Positions 11,065 to 23,107 of a stretch of DNA of 64,000 bases are shown one piece after another (position 1 is the stretch's first letter; the number at the start of each line of letters is the position of its first letter). Source of the DNA: Limnephilus marmoratus. Taxonomy: Eukaryota > Arthropoda > Insecta > Trichoptera > Limnephilidae. The stretch covers positions 6,882,001-6,946,000 of the forward strand of contig OU862913.1 of assembly GCA_917880885.1 (NCBI GenBank), written 5' to 3'. The notes beneath the pieces were generated by a model. It searched no databases, had not been told where the DNA came from, and saw only the letters and a list, made by a program, of their open reading frames with translations. A program made the position numbers and the translations under genes.

Positions 11065-11455
11065 GATAACTAACTAGCTAACCATCACGCCGTTTCTCCG
11101 CAGGGGTAGGCAGAGAGGACGGACCGCCAAACAACTCGGTCTTGGCACACACTCTGTGCCTCGCTCACATTCATACATCGTCTCATACATTCTCTTCTAT
11201 TATTCTGACATTTGACATGGCCCGACTCAAGTATCTGATTCACTTGATCGTGCCACGTCTTCCTCGGGCGTCCCCGACTTCTTCTACCATTCACATTCGC
11301 GTCGTATATTCTTATTACACTACTTTCTTCGTTCATTCGCTCTACATGCCCAAACCATCTGAGAGTCCCTTTCTTAATCTTACTCATTATGCTTACATCA
11401 GCTTGCCGACTGAACTTAGCAGCCTAATAGCCCTATGATTCCCACATTCCATACG
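11065..11455 (-). mobile_element. 3' end of a LINE (family D)
   Basis: Minus-strand reading contains IKKGTLRWFGHVERMNEES, RIYDANVNGRRSRGRPRKTW and DRVVWRSVLSAYPCGETA, the C-terminus of an endonuclease/reverse transcriptase LINE. The element ends in a GTTA-type short tandem repeat (ACTAACTAGCTAACC on the plus strand), as do the copies at 16424, 23108 and 39259. It is heavily 5'-truncated. Confidence 0.8.
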
Positions 11456-11461
11456 TGACCC

Positions 11462-11535
11462 CAGTGGCGGATTATCCCTAAGGCAAAGTAGGGACGTGCC
11501 TATGGGCGCGAGGTTAAGAAGGGGTGCCGATTTTT
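11462..11535 (+). repeat. Terminal fragment of a hAT-like element
   Basis: CAGTGGCGGATTATCCCTAA followed by GGCAAAGTAGG matches the start of the hAT-like element at 48388. Only the end is recognisable. Confidence 0.4.
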
Positions 11536-11554
11536 AAACAAACAAAATCCCAGA

Positions 11555-11800
11555 GAGGAAAGACCATCAAACAACTCAGTATCACACACACTTCTTGCTT
11601 CATTCGCATTCATAAATCTGTACTGGAGGAATACTGCGGGTAGAAGATACTTTCAAACGTGCGCTCTTTAAAATGATTTGTCGGTACACGGTCGATGTAC
11701 CGTCTCTTGGCGTGGTTCTACTTTATTTAAGTATTTAATTCACTTGATCATGCCATGCCTTCCTTGGATTTCTCTGACTTCTTCCACAATTCACCTCGCA
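11555..11800 (-). mobile_element. Decayed 3' fragment of LINE family D
   Basis: ACCATCAAACAACTCAGTAT and later TTCACTTGATCATGCCATGC align with the family D 3' end (11065-11455) but are much more diverged. A younger LINE follows directly. Confidence 0.55.
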
Positions 11801-13935
11801 TCATATAATTTTGTTAAAAAATTAAACAATGAAAGTACCGACTACCCCCCCACAATGCATTATGATGGAAAAATAGCCAGTAGCACCCATGATATTGTTA
11901 ATTTGTTTGCGGATCATTTCCAAAGTGTATATGAAAGCGAAATATCTGATAACAACGTACCGTCATACATATACCCAAGCACAATACATTTACAGAATTA
12001 CCTCATTACACGGGAATCATGCTTAAATAAAATAAATTCCCTTGACCCCAACAAATCTGCAGGCCCAAATAACATCCCACCAATATTTCTCAAACAATGC
12101 GCATCTGCAATATCAAGTCCACTCACCACACTATTTAACCACTTACTTTCTTCAGGACATTTTCCAACCCGTTGGAAATCTAGTTATATTACCCCGATTT
12201 TCAAAAAAGGTGATGACACAGACATTAAAAACTACCGTCCAATCTGCATACAATTAGCGCTCCCGAAAATCTTTGAATCCCTTGTTCTCGATTTAATTTA
12301 TCCGTCAATATTAAAAGTTACAGATAAAAACCAACACGGATTCGTTTCTGGTAGGTCAACTGCTACTAACCTGTTACTTTACCATAACTATATTACAGAA
12401 TCTTTTACAAAAAAAAACAAGTTGACAGTATTTACACAGATTTTTCCAAAGCTTTCGACAAAGTATCACATAAATTATTACTTAGAAAACTTTATGCAAT
12501 AGGACTGAGAGGCAAGTTGTTGGATTGGTTCTCAAATTACTTGTCTAATAGAATCTTATTTGTCAAAATTAAACACTCTAAATCTAAGTTATTTTATGCA
12601 ACTAGTGGTCTACCGCAAGGGAGTCATCTCGGACCCATCCTTTTCCTTATATTCATAAATGATATCAGAAGTTGTTTCGACGATGTAGAAGTTCTGCTTT
12701 TTGCCGATGACATCAAATTATATAAACAAATATCTAATATAAGTGACTGCCTTATCCTACAATCAAACATTGACAAATTACACAATTGGTGTGTTGCAAA
12801 CAACTTATTCCTCAATATCGATAAATGTAAGACACTAACATTTTGCCGAACAAACACCCCGTTATCTTTCAAATACACAATAAATACCAAAATCTTAGAA
12901 AAATTCAAAGGAATCAGGGATCTTGGAGTTATATTTGATACCCAATTAAATTTTATAAATCACATACAAGAAATAACCAACAAAGGCATGAAGACACTAG
13001 GATTTATAATCAGAACCATCAAAGACTTTGATTCACTAGAAGCTATTAAAATTGTATATTTGTCACTAGTACGCAGCTTGCTGGAATACAATTCCATAGT
13101 TTGGTCCCCATATTATCAAATTCACATAAAAAATATTGAACGAGTGCAGCACAAATTTTTACGATTTATTAACTTCAAATTACACATACCTATTCAACAC
13201 ATTAACTATACATTCTTACTAAATACTAAATACTCTTAAATTGCATTCCCTAGAAAACAGAAGAAAAATAATTGACCTAACTTTTTTATTTAAAATTATT
13301 CACTCCGAATTAAACTGTTGTGAACTCCTGCATCTCATTGTCTTTAAGGTACCAACTCGAGCGACAAGGCAAAACATAGTATTCGGCAACAATAATTCTG
13401 GAACCAACAACTACCTCACACACGCACCTATTCCACGATTTCATACACTAGCAAACAAATTCACCTCAAGTATCGATGTATTTAATACAAAGTTACCATT
13501 ATTTAAGAAACACTTGAACGATATTTTTATGTAGTATAGTTTGATATTTAGGGAGAATCACATAGCACATTGCATATATTTGTGTATTTTTAATATTTAT
13601 CTACAATATAAAAACCTGTTGCTGTTTTCTTTTCTTTTTTATAAGTACTGTGACATCTGATTTGATTTGTCAAGAATTGTTTTATGTAAATTTTGTAAAC
13701 ACACAACGTATACTATTTTATGCCATCTGCAACTTTAAAAACTTTATCTTGTATTGTAATGCATTATTTTTACTAAAATGTATCTTTATATCTTCCATTC
13801 ATGTGATGTTTACTTTTTCAAGTTCATCTTTTTTATTGTTCAACTTTGTCTCTGTATTATAAACTTATTAAACTTATATGTAAAAGCCCATCAGGGCGTT
13901 GATATATTAATAAAATAAAAATAAATAAATAAAAT
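11800..13935 (+). mobile_element. Jockey/CR1-like LINE (family B) with three-frame reverse transcriptase
   Basis: A 5'-truncated non-LTR element. Reverse transcriptase blocks: NKSAGPNNIPPIFLKQC, NYRPICIQ, YTDFSKAFDKVSH, SGLPQGSHLGPILF, VLLFADDIKLY (catalytic FADD near 12697) and LVRSLLEYNSIVWSPYY. Frame breaks lie at an A-run near 12415 and near 13235. The 3'UTR ends in GTAAAAGCCCATCAGGGCG and an A-rich tail. The sister copies are 9800-10725 and 52970-56215. Confidence 0.85.
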
Positions 13936-14340
13936 AAATATCAGTTATTTTTAAGGCCCTCACCAAATAACTGTACCCTTGGGGGTTAACACTCGGTCGG
14001 GTATCACCCCCCCCCCCCCCCCACTCGTGTTGCACCCGGGGCGGGCCTCCACCCCTAGCAACGCCACTGAATGTACCTTTTAATCCCTTCCACCAAGTGT
14101 ACTTGACATAATTTTATCACTAAATGGCGCTATAAAAAAATTTGGAAATCATTATTATTTTTATCGGCCTGGTATTCTATCCGGATCTCTACAATACTGT
14201 CTTACCTTAAATATTCCTACATGGTTTTACGACACATACTTTTTTTACATTAGCTCCACTGAATAGGGCTGAGGAAACTAATTTTCCTAAGGTTTTCCTG
14301 TTGAGCAACACCTTACTCCACTATGTTTCACAAGCTGTCT
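13936..14340. other. Spacer with a C-rich transposon terminus
   Basis: A run of about 16 C lies near 14008-14023. It is followed by CGGGGCGGGCCTCCACCCCT and AGCAACGCCACTG, which read in reverse as a terminal inverted repeat of the CAGTGGCGTTGC type. I cannot pair it with a left end: the CAGTGGCG at 11462 lacks a matching target duplication. Confidence 0.35.
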
Positions 14341-14745
14341 CATGGTGGGGTTTAGTCTAGTTCCACACAGGAGGCCCTGAGAAAAGTAATTCTCATCGGG
14401 GCCTAAGTCATCTTTGAGAATGATGTGTGGAGGGTCTTTTCAGGAAAGGAAGGAGTGGAAGTACTGGGTAGGAAAGAGTAATATGAGTTGGTATGAATCT
14501 GGGGGTCAATGTGTCCAAGAGTGACGGATTTATAAATCCATCCCTCCCACTGCTGTGCAAGACGATGTTGGAGTACGGCTGGAGACGTCAGAGGGACTTC
14601 CTCAACCATTCTCTCCCGATCAGGCCTGCCATGCAGCTTGTGGCAGACGCGTCCACCGCCAAGACCCAGACAAACCTAACCCCCATAAACCCGGGTACTC
14701 GGGGTGAACTATGGCAGGGGTGTTGGTTATCCAATAAATTGTTCA
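14341..14745 (-). repeat. SINE family S, minus copy
   Basis: The reverse complement of the unit at 44125-44440. The tail (CCACACAGGAGGCCCTGAG on the plus strand) is at the left and the head (GGTTATCCAATAAATTG) at the right. The tail resembles the 3'UTR of the LINE at 34957-36720. Confidence 0.7.
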
Positions 14746-14859
14746 ATATAAATTTTACCATAGGAGCCGATTTTTTTACATCACATGTGACCAGCAGTCT
14801 TCCAATTAAATATGTACACAAATTCTGCAGAAATTTATAACTGCCCTCGGAAAGCAAGA

Positions 14860-15605
14860 AAGGTATCCTTTGACTTGCGTCGGCAGAGGATGTCGAATTT
14901 TTACTTCGTGTTCAGAACACAAAGATTGATTCTGTGTAAATAATAGTAACACAATCTTTCGGTATATTTTAAACACAAAACATTTTTAAATTAAATCAGT
15001 ATGCTGAGAATTGAAACCACAATCAGGACGTGAAAATTATTTTTCTTTGATTCTGCAGCCCATACAGAGTCTGGAACTAGATTTTTATAACTGCACTTCA
15101 AATAATAGAATGGTTTCCTTCGAAATGTACTAGCAGATTAATCCACAACTGAAATCGTTACATTCGGTACAAAAATCTGGTTCTAAATAAGGAGTGAATC
15201 TGTATGCGAGCCCACGAATTTAATTAGTATTGCTCTCATAAAAATTTTAACCAACTCGTACCATTAGAACGGTTTTCTGCAATCAAATCTCAAAAGTCAA
15301 CAATATATGCTAACGCATTTCGGAGATTAATATTCGTAACTGGAATTTTGACAAACCATTCCGACATGAAACTGGTTAAAAATAGTGAATCTGAATGCCC
15401 AGCTTTAATTGATATTACACTCTGAACTCAAAAAATAGCTTATATCCGATTTTCGGACTTGAAACAGATGGATAGTTTCTTTCGAAATAAATCAACAGAT
15501 GAATCTGCAACAAAAATTTGTATTATGGACACAAAAGTAGTTTTAACAAAAGAATGGATCTGAGTAGGAGTCCGCCAACGTAAATTATATTATACTCAGA
15601 ACACG
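14860..15605. repeat. Diverged tandem-repeat block
   Basis: Degenerate phrases recur at irregular spacings (TATCCTTTGACTTGCGTC 14863, GGTTTCCTTCGAAATGTAC 15112, GGTTTTCTGCAATCAAATC 15277, AGTTTCTTTCGAAATAAATC 15473), with accompanying GTGAATCTG and CACAAAAG phrases. It is related to 7640-7990 and has no coding potential. Confidence 0.45.
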
Positions 15606-16423
15606 GGATTAGTTTTTAAGCATTTTACAGCAAATTTTTATCTGTTATATTTTTTTTACTATTTAAAAAAATTAACAATAAACAGTTTTATTTTTATACT
15701 TATATAGATTTTTTATGGCAGAAGTGTGGCCGTGTATAAAGAAAGCACCTCACACATTTTTCCTTTCTGAATTTTTTTTGGAGTTGTCAACAATACTGAC
15801 ATATTTATAAATATTTTTTATTTTTTTTTTTATTTGATTCACCTGATTTATACATGTGTGTTATATATCGGCCCCTTAGGGTCAAAAAAACGTATCTCAT
15901 TTTTCTCTACTTTACAGGAGAGCAAAAAAACATAGTTCTCAATCAATCAATGTTGTCTACTTTTAAACAAATGGGACATATTAATAATTTCTTCTCGTTT
16001 AGTTAAAGGGTGGTATTTTGTGCTTCTAAATCATCTTTTAAATATAAATTAGTAATTCATTTTCATATATTTTTTTAAATTTAAGTGCAGCTATATCTCA
16101 GTTACGTTTCTTTGATCCTAACCAAAGTGAAAATTGCAATCACTGAACTCATGTTACGAAAAACTTCCTTCGATATTTGACTTTTTTTACACCCGAAAAT
16201 TTATAAAGATGATTTTTAGGAATTAGGATAGTGGTGGAACAGTAATAAAAATATTTCAAGTCATGAAATTTTTATTGAAAAACTTATTTAAAACAGAAAA
16301 ACATATAAAATATTTAGGTAACTATTTTCCAACTGATAACTATATAAAAAAAACCTATTAAGGCATATTAATGCTACATAATATTGTAACTTGCTTAAAA
16401 AACTGGAATCTTGTACCTGACTA
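15606..16423. other. AT-rich spacer
   Basis: Contains long T-runs near 15820 and the phrase ATATCGGCCCCTTAGGGTC (about 15868), whose reverse complement recurs at about 22100. This is probably the 3' end of an old LINE on the minus strand. No gene is seen. Confidence 0.4.
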
Positions 16424-16537
16424 ACTTACTAACTACCTAACTAACCATCACGCCGTTTCTCCGCAGGGGTAGGCAGAGAGGACGGACCGCCAAACAACTC
16501 AGTCTTAGCACACACTCTTTGCTTCATTCACTTTACT
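16424..16537 (-). mobile_element. Terminal 110 bases of LINE family D
   Basis: CTAACTAACCATCACGCCGT and following bases match the 3' end at 11065 and 39259. It is cut off by a SINE on the right. Confidence 0.75.
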
Positions 16538-16835
16538 TCAACCAATACCTCTTCCATAGGTCACTCCAAGGGGTTCGCTACGTTTGGTGATTTAGAAGGT
16601 GTGCCCTGGTTCATGAGGTGAGGTTTTTCTAGGTCAAGACCTAGAAAAACCTAAGGAGGCGGATGACCAGGAGACACTGAACCCCAGATTCTTACTCACC
16701 CCTAAAACCATTTTCCTTCCCAGAATTCTCCTCTCCTTTATTTCCTAAAAAAAACCCTCCTCACAGCATCCCCAAAGATGAAATAGGACCTGAGTAAATT
16801 ATTTTCCTCAGGGCCTCCTGTGTGGAGCGCATGTA
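16538..16835 (+). repeat. SINE family S, plus copy with an internal palindrome
   Basis: Matches 44125-44440 (GGTTCGCTACGTTTGGTGAT, CTCCTGTGTGGAGC and an A-tail). At 16621-16652 there is a 15-base perfect inverted repeat with a two-base loop (AGGTTTTTCTAGGTC and its complement) where the other copies have a single arm. Confidence 0.75.
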
Positions 16836-17479
16836 AAAAAATAAGTTCAACTCATTGCCTTGTTTTAGGAACTTAATAAATATGGTCAGGATCTTCTTTT
16901 GAATGTGATTTTTAACTAGTTTACACCCATGCCATTTTTCTGTCTTTTTGTTTTTAATTAATTGTTTCCTCAAGTTGATGAAACTGAACAAATACTCTTG
17001 TCCCATCTCAATGACATCATATTTAGATTTTCTGGAAGCTATCTAGGGTACCACCATGAAGGATCAAATATATTTATTTTCTTTGTAGAAGTTTTGATAT
17101 ATCAACAGGTATCACTCATCAGAATGAACTTCTTTCCATTAGCATTAGCTACCAAATACTTATACATACATGAAGCGATTTCATCTGAGCCACGACCACG
17201 ACCACTCATTCATGTCACATGTAATTTCTAGCTTCATTGCTCCGAACATTAAAAAAAGTTTAATTATAAACTGCCAGGTGTCGTCTATAAAAAATTATCT
17301 TCGAACGTATGCTAAATTAAACTCGATGAAATTAACAGTGGATTCAGAAGCAAGGGTTTTAGATTGGATTTTACAATTCTGTACAGCAATTTTGCGTTAT
17401 CTGTGGCGATCATACTCATCCAAAAGAGATATTTTTCTTCCGTATTAGCATTTTCGTATTTAACACACGAGTCTACTAT
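16836..17479. other. Spacer with no recognised gene
   Basis: Small open stretches exist on both strands, but none resembles a known protein or has splice context. Confidence 0.4.
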
Positions 17480-17483
17480 AGGT

Positions 17484-17514
<31 letters not shown>

Positions 17515-20500
17515 TTTGAGACACAAACAGGATATTTATAAAACATTTTTGTGGGTAATATATAATAAATTAAAATACAAATATAAATATCCCTAGACTA
17601 ATGTGTCTGCAGTAATCACATTTGAATTTTTACAGATGCAAACACATGAAAAACAATGGAAGTATTATTTATACATAACTTAAAAAACTTAAATATAGAA
17701 ATTGAAATACATTATAAGCATACAATATTTATGAAGTATTTCCTGAAATGTAATAAAACAAAAACAATTTTTTTTTTTTTTTTAGGTGCACAATTCGTGG
17801 AGATATTTTTTGAAACATGTTACATTATTTAGAAAAATATCTATGAAAGTGTGTATTTTACCAAGATCGTTGTATGATCGACACATTCTAGATATGGGAT
17901 TAAAATATCCAGTATTATTGGTAAAAATTTCAGTCCAGAATATGTCAAGGTTTCTGGTAGATTTGGGCCTGGCGTATAACTTGATTTGGTTGACTAAGTT
18001 ACTGTCTACACGATTATTCACAATTTTATAAAGCATTAAGAGGTCATTTATGTTTCGTCTTTTAACCAGACTTTCTAATTTGAAATATCTAAGTCTTTGT
18101 TCGTACCCGTCTAGAAGATGATAGACACCTGATCGGTAAGACAAAATCCGTGTAAATTTTCTTTGGACTGATTCGAGTCTAGATATCTGTGTAATATAAT
18201 GTGGATTCCAGACTGTTGACCCATACTCAAGAACACTTCGGATTAAGGAATTGAATAGAATTATTAGGCTGTTAGAATTCTTAAACAGTTTGGTTGATCT
18301 AACAATAAAACCAAGTAATTTATTTGATTTACTCACAATGTGTTCAATGTGTTCATTGAATGTTAGTTTGTTGTCAAATATAATTCCTAAATCTTTTATT
18401 GATTCAACTGTTTCTAGATTGTGACCACATATGCTATATGAATATAGAGTTTTGTTGGTTTTCTTGGTGAAATTTATAACTTTGCATTTAGTTATATTGA
18501 GTTCCATTTCATTGTCAACACACCAGGTAGATATTGTGTTAAGGTCTTGTTGTAAGAGTTCACAATCTTTCATAGATTTAATTGCTTTATATATTTTGAG
18601 GTCATCAGCATATAGAGAAAAATTACAGCGGAGTTTGTATGTAAGGTCGTTAATAAAGATTAAGAAAAGTAAGGGTCCAAGGTGAGATCCTTGTGGTACG
18701 CCCGACGTAACTAATATTGGGGAAGAGTTAAAACCATTGACAGTGACTAATTGACTTCTATGTGATAAATATGATTCTAACCAACGAAGCAGATTTCCGT
18801 GAATACCAATTTTATCCAGTTTATTCATTAGGATAGAGTGACTAACTTTGTCAAAGGCCTTACTGAAATCGGTGTACACGGCATCTACTTGTGTTTTATT
18901 ATTCATCGATTTACACAGAAAGTCCATATACCTACTCGAGTAAATTAGTATTTGTGGATCTTTTAGCTACAAAGCCATGCTGGAAAGGACTAAGTATATG
19001 TGTTACATGGTTAAAGATGGTTTTGTATACAATGGACTCGAATATTTTGCCAAAACAAGATAAAAGGCTGATAGGACGGTAGTTTGTTACATCATTTTTA
19101 CTGCCAGATTTATGGATCGGAATGACGTGGGCAACCTTCCACAGATCCGGAAATACCCCATCGTTCAGACTTTTGACGAATATTTTGTGTAATGGTACTG
19201 CAAGCTGATCTGCACAATTTCGAATAAATAGTGGAGGAATTCCATCTGGGCCGGAACCCTTATTGATATCAAGAGTGTTCAATTTCTCTTTGACCTCGTC
19301 TAAAGTTATTTTGATTTGAGACAGTGGATAATTATAGAGTGGGGAAGAAAGTTTAGAGTCACTTTTAGAATTGGATGGTGAGCTAAAAACAGAAGAGAAG
19401 TAAGTAGATAACAGTTCACATGTATCTTCTCCATTTGTTGCTGATTTGTCGTGGAGATGCATGATTTTGGGGAGAGAATTGGAAATTCTTTTCGAATTAA
19501 TGAGGGTTGAAAGATTTTTGATACTGTTAGGGAGAGAATTTTCTATTGAATCTACATGGGCTTTAAGGCATGTGCGTATGGATACTTTTACTCTAGCCCT
19601 CAAGATAGAAAAACTGTCATAGTCACATTGATTTTTGTATTTTTTCCATTTCTTTCTAAACTTTTCTTTTTCTCTGAGTTGGTGGATCAGAACACTGCTG
19701 AACCAAATTGGAAACTTATTATTCCTGATTTTTAAGCGCGGAGTGTGTTTTTCAATTGATAGCCATAACAAGTTATAAAAATGTAGTAGGGAGTCATTAC
19801 AATTCAGGGTTTTAAGATCGTCCCAGTTATTAAGTGATAACATTTCATTGCATTTAATATAATCCGTTTTTTTGAAGTTATATTTGATGTGATCTGGATT
19901 AGTGGGTAGGGGTCTGTATTTGGATATCAAAAGATCGAATTCAATGGGAGGATGATAAGGGTCAATTTTGGATAGCACATGTGAAGCAATTTGAATGTTG
20001 AGGTTATGGTTTGAAAACACTAAATCTAAAATTCGATCTATGTTGTTAGTTACGTGATTGAATTGATTAAGTCCAGTCAAATTTTGAAAGTCTAGTAGAG
20101 ATATCGATTTTTGGCTATTATGTAAGACTGGTCTGGTGTGCGTTACATTGGCATTTGGTGAGTATTGAATAGATGGGACATTAAAATCACCCATTATTAA
20201 TGTTATATCGTCTGATGATAAGTTATTATTATGTCGTATGACACTTTTCGAAAAAATCTGTAAGATTTTCGATCGGTATATCTGGAGGCAAATACGCCAA
20301 ACATAAGTTAATGGATTGTCTGGATGTTTCATTTAATTTAAATTTAATCCATATATCTTCTGTAGATTTTGAGCTGTGTGCTGAGACTAAAAAAGATGTC
20401 ATTTCTTTCTTTATGGCTATTAGAACTCCACCACCTGATTTTTTAAAGGAACTCGATATGTCCCTATCGCGTCTATATATATTATAACGATCATCTACTA

Positions 20501-20880
20501 TTTCATGGTCATAGATTGTAGAGTCTAACCATGTTTCTGTAAAACAAATTAAATCATAATTGCAACTGAGCACTTCGTAGTATAAATCAGTTAATTTACT
20601 TTTTAAACCACGTACATTTTGATAATAAAATGTTATTGCCGTTTTGTTAGAATACATTTTGAAAGTATATATTAAGCATAATTAAATACATTTTTTTGTA
20701 AAATTGATATGAAAATAATTTATTGTAAAGTAAATAATTATGCTTTGAAAGGGGGCAATTATGAACATCATAATTTTTTGTTTTAGGTTACAGGTGTTAA
20801 ATATGTTTCGGTTTAACCATGTTTTTTTCAGGAACATAATTTGTATCCTTACGCAAGTCAACATACATAGTGTACATTAC
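17480..20880 (-). mobile_element. Nearly complete jockey/CR1-like LINE (family A)
   Basis: On the minus strand: a short 5' region (about 20660-20880), endonuclease, reverse transcriptase, 3'UTR, and a terminal tetranucleotide repeat seen as (TTTA)n at 17482-17517. There is no separate ORF1. Only two frame breaks are obvious, so this is one of the younger elements in the window. Confidence 0.85.
17782..20657 (-). pseudogene. LINE endonuclease-reverse transcriptase, two frameshifts
   Basis: Starts at MYSNKTAITFYYQNVRGLKS. The endonuclease has LICFTETWLDS, GGGVLIAI, and ITLIMGDFNVPS. The first break is a one-base loss in an A-run (about 20248). The frame then runs through RPISLLSCFGK to 18932, where about four extra bases shift it. 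The second half has YTDFSKAFDKVSH, SGVPQGSHLGPLLFLIFIND, FSLYADDLKIY (catalytic YADD) and SVLEYGSTVWNPHY, and ends at 17782. Catalytic residues are preserved and no RNase H domain is present. It might have been active recently. Confidence 0.85.
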
Positions 20881-21239
20881 GTATGTGTAATGTCAAATTG
20901 GCGGCTAAATATTTAAATGAAGTGTTCGCCCTACAGTAATGTGACGGTACTGTTGGAAAAGAAATAATGTAGTCCTTAATGATTTTTTTAGATTCTTCTG
21001 GTCTTTTATCTCCAGGTAAATGTTATCCCCTTTTGTTTTGGAGAACTTTTCCATTTTCCAAGCTATTATTAATTATATTTCTAAAAAAGGTTTCAGTAAT
21101 ATCCAATGTAGTAAAAAAAAATTCTTGGCATTCTTGGATTCTCGAATCGCTCGTAAAGAAGACGAACTCTTGACTTTTGGCATCGTGAATCCTGATTTTC
21201 TGGTATTTTTATTTTGGTAGCAGTTGTAGTAACATCAAT
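20881..21239. other. Spacer with no recognised gene
   Basis: AT-rich, with short overlapping open stretches on the plus strand only. I see nothing recognisable. Confidence 0.4.
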
Positions 21240-21555
21240 TTCGTTTTTGGGGATGCTATGTAGAGTCTTTTTAGGGGAAGGAAGGATAAGAAATTCTTAG
21301 AAGGAATAAGGTATAAGGGGTGGTTAGGAATTTGGGGGCCAGTGTAACGAACGAATGAATCAATCCTCTCCACTGCGATGCAAGAGAATGTTCCGAGAGA
21401 GTCCTGCTGGAGAGGTCAAAAGATCTCCCTCAGTCTCTCCCGACCCGGCCTGCCACGCTGTTGATGGCAGACACATCTGCCGCCAAGATCCGGACAAATC
21501 TGACCCCATAAACCCGGGTACCCCTGCTAAGTCACCAAACGTTATCCAATAAATG
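21240..21555 (-). repeat. SINE family S, minus copy
   Basis: The reverse complement matches 44125-44440: GGGATGCTATGTAGAG at the tail side, GACCCCATAAACCCGGGTAC in the middle and GTTATCCAATAAATG at the head. Confidence 0.7.
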
Positions 21556-22119
21556 ATTCCCGGGGCAGCGGTACCCATACCCGCCTCTGAAATAATATAT
21601 TTTTGGCACTTGAAGAATCTTCCTTATTATTCAACAATACCACTTCAGTTATTCACTGAATCCGTGTTTTGTGTGTTTTCCTTTCCATATTCGATTTATA
21701 TTGAGTCAAAACACACAAAAAATAACCAAACTAATATTCAAACCACTCGTTAAAATAAAAACCGGCGCAAACACAACTGCCAAATCGTAAATGAATGACG
21801 CGTAAGTGACATTTCAGTAAGACATTTGCATAATCTATGCGGGTGAATCGAACGTAACTAAAGATGCGTTTCTTTGACTCGCAAGCAAATATCTTTTTAT
21901 TCAAGTTTAAAAAACGCAAGTAACGATACACTCTACTGACATTAATAATAAATGGTTTTCTGTAGATACGCAACGATGTAAATTTGTAACCGTTGAACCT
22001 ATAGATACGTGTCTTTGTCACTTAACGTAATGTGTTATTTTGTGTCTAGTACCATCCGTAACTCAAAATCGATAAAAATTGAGTTACGTTTCTTTGACTC
22101 TAAGGGGCCGATATTTGAC
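21556..22119. other. Spacer
   Basis: No coding signal. The phrase GTTACGTTTCTTTGACTC near 22084 adjoins TAAGGGGCCGATAT, an inverted match to about 15868. Confidence 0.4.
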
Positions 22120-23055
22120 TAATGTGGGCCTCACTGGGTGCTTTACCCGTGCTGAGGACCTCATTTTACAGTTTGATATGATTTTTTATATTTTTTTTTA
22201 TTTAAGATACATATAAAATAAAAACTAAAGAAAAAAAAAGAAACATATGAGAATTAAAATAAAGTAAAATAGAGCAAAATAAAATAGAGTAAAATAACAC
22301 TAAAATAAAATAATAAAATAAAACTATATAAATAGGATAGATACATATAAACCAATAGTGAAATTAAAAGGGTTTTATATATTAGTGAGTATTGCAATGG
22401 TGTTTATGTCTATGTGTTTTTTTTTTTTATGTTGTGATTTTTTTTGTAAAGTTGCCTTTTTTGTTCTTTAATCCATCTTTTAATTTTGAGTGTGAAAAGT
22501 TTTTTGTTTTCTTCTTTTTTTAAATCGAATGAAAGATGGTTGAATGCTTTTATTGCCTGGTATTTGTGATGTCTTTGTCCAAAGCTTGTGTTTATCGTCG
22601 GTGTTTTTAAGTTTTGTATGTATGCTTGTCTAACTGGTCTATTAATTGTATGTGTTTGTTGGAGTTTGTGTTTTTGGTCAAAGATATAGTTAAGAAGTGT
22701 TTTTATGTATAATTGCCGTATATCAAGTCCGTCGAACATGTTGAATATTTGGTCTGTGTCAGTCATTCTGTGTTTTTTTAGTATAACTTTTAAGATGGTT
22801 CTCTGTGTGGTTTCCAAATGAACAATAGCTGAGTTTGTTGCTCCTCCCCAAACAATGATTCCATATTCTATTATAGATTGGCAGAGTGCAAAATATACTG
22901 TTTTCATTTGTTTTAGTTTGTATATGTTTCTTATGTTTAGGAAAAGATGTATTGTTTTGAGGAGTTTATTGGTGATATGATTTATATGATGTGCCCATTT
23001 GAGATTATGGTCAATTATGATTCCTAGATATTTTATTTGGTCTGTTTTTACTATA
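22120..23055 (-). mobile_element. 3' part of a LINE (family E)
   Basis: Minus-strand reading gives KYLGIIIDHNLKWAHHINHI, FALCQSIIEYGIIVWGGAT and RHHKYQAIKAFNHL (open stretch 22410-22907), the thumb/C-terminal region of a jockey/CR1-type reverse transcriptase. The 3'UTR contains GGCCTCACTGGGTGCTTTAC, shared with the insertion at 33900-34353. It is 5'-truncated. Confidence 0.75.
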
Positions 23056-23107
23056 GCAGTATAGCATTTTTACTATATTAATTTCACTATGTATCGTATA
23101 ATAATAA

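Noticed and set aside
11462..14068. CAGTGGCG at 11462 and the reversed CAGTGGCG at 14068 as ends of one element
   Set aside because: Similarity stops after eight bases, no target duplication matches, and the interval is already explained by two LINEs.
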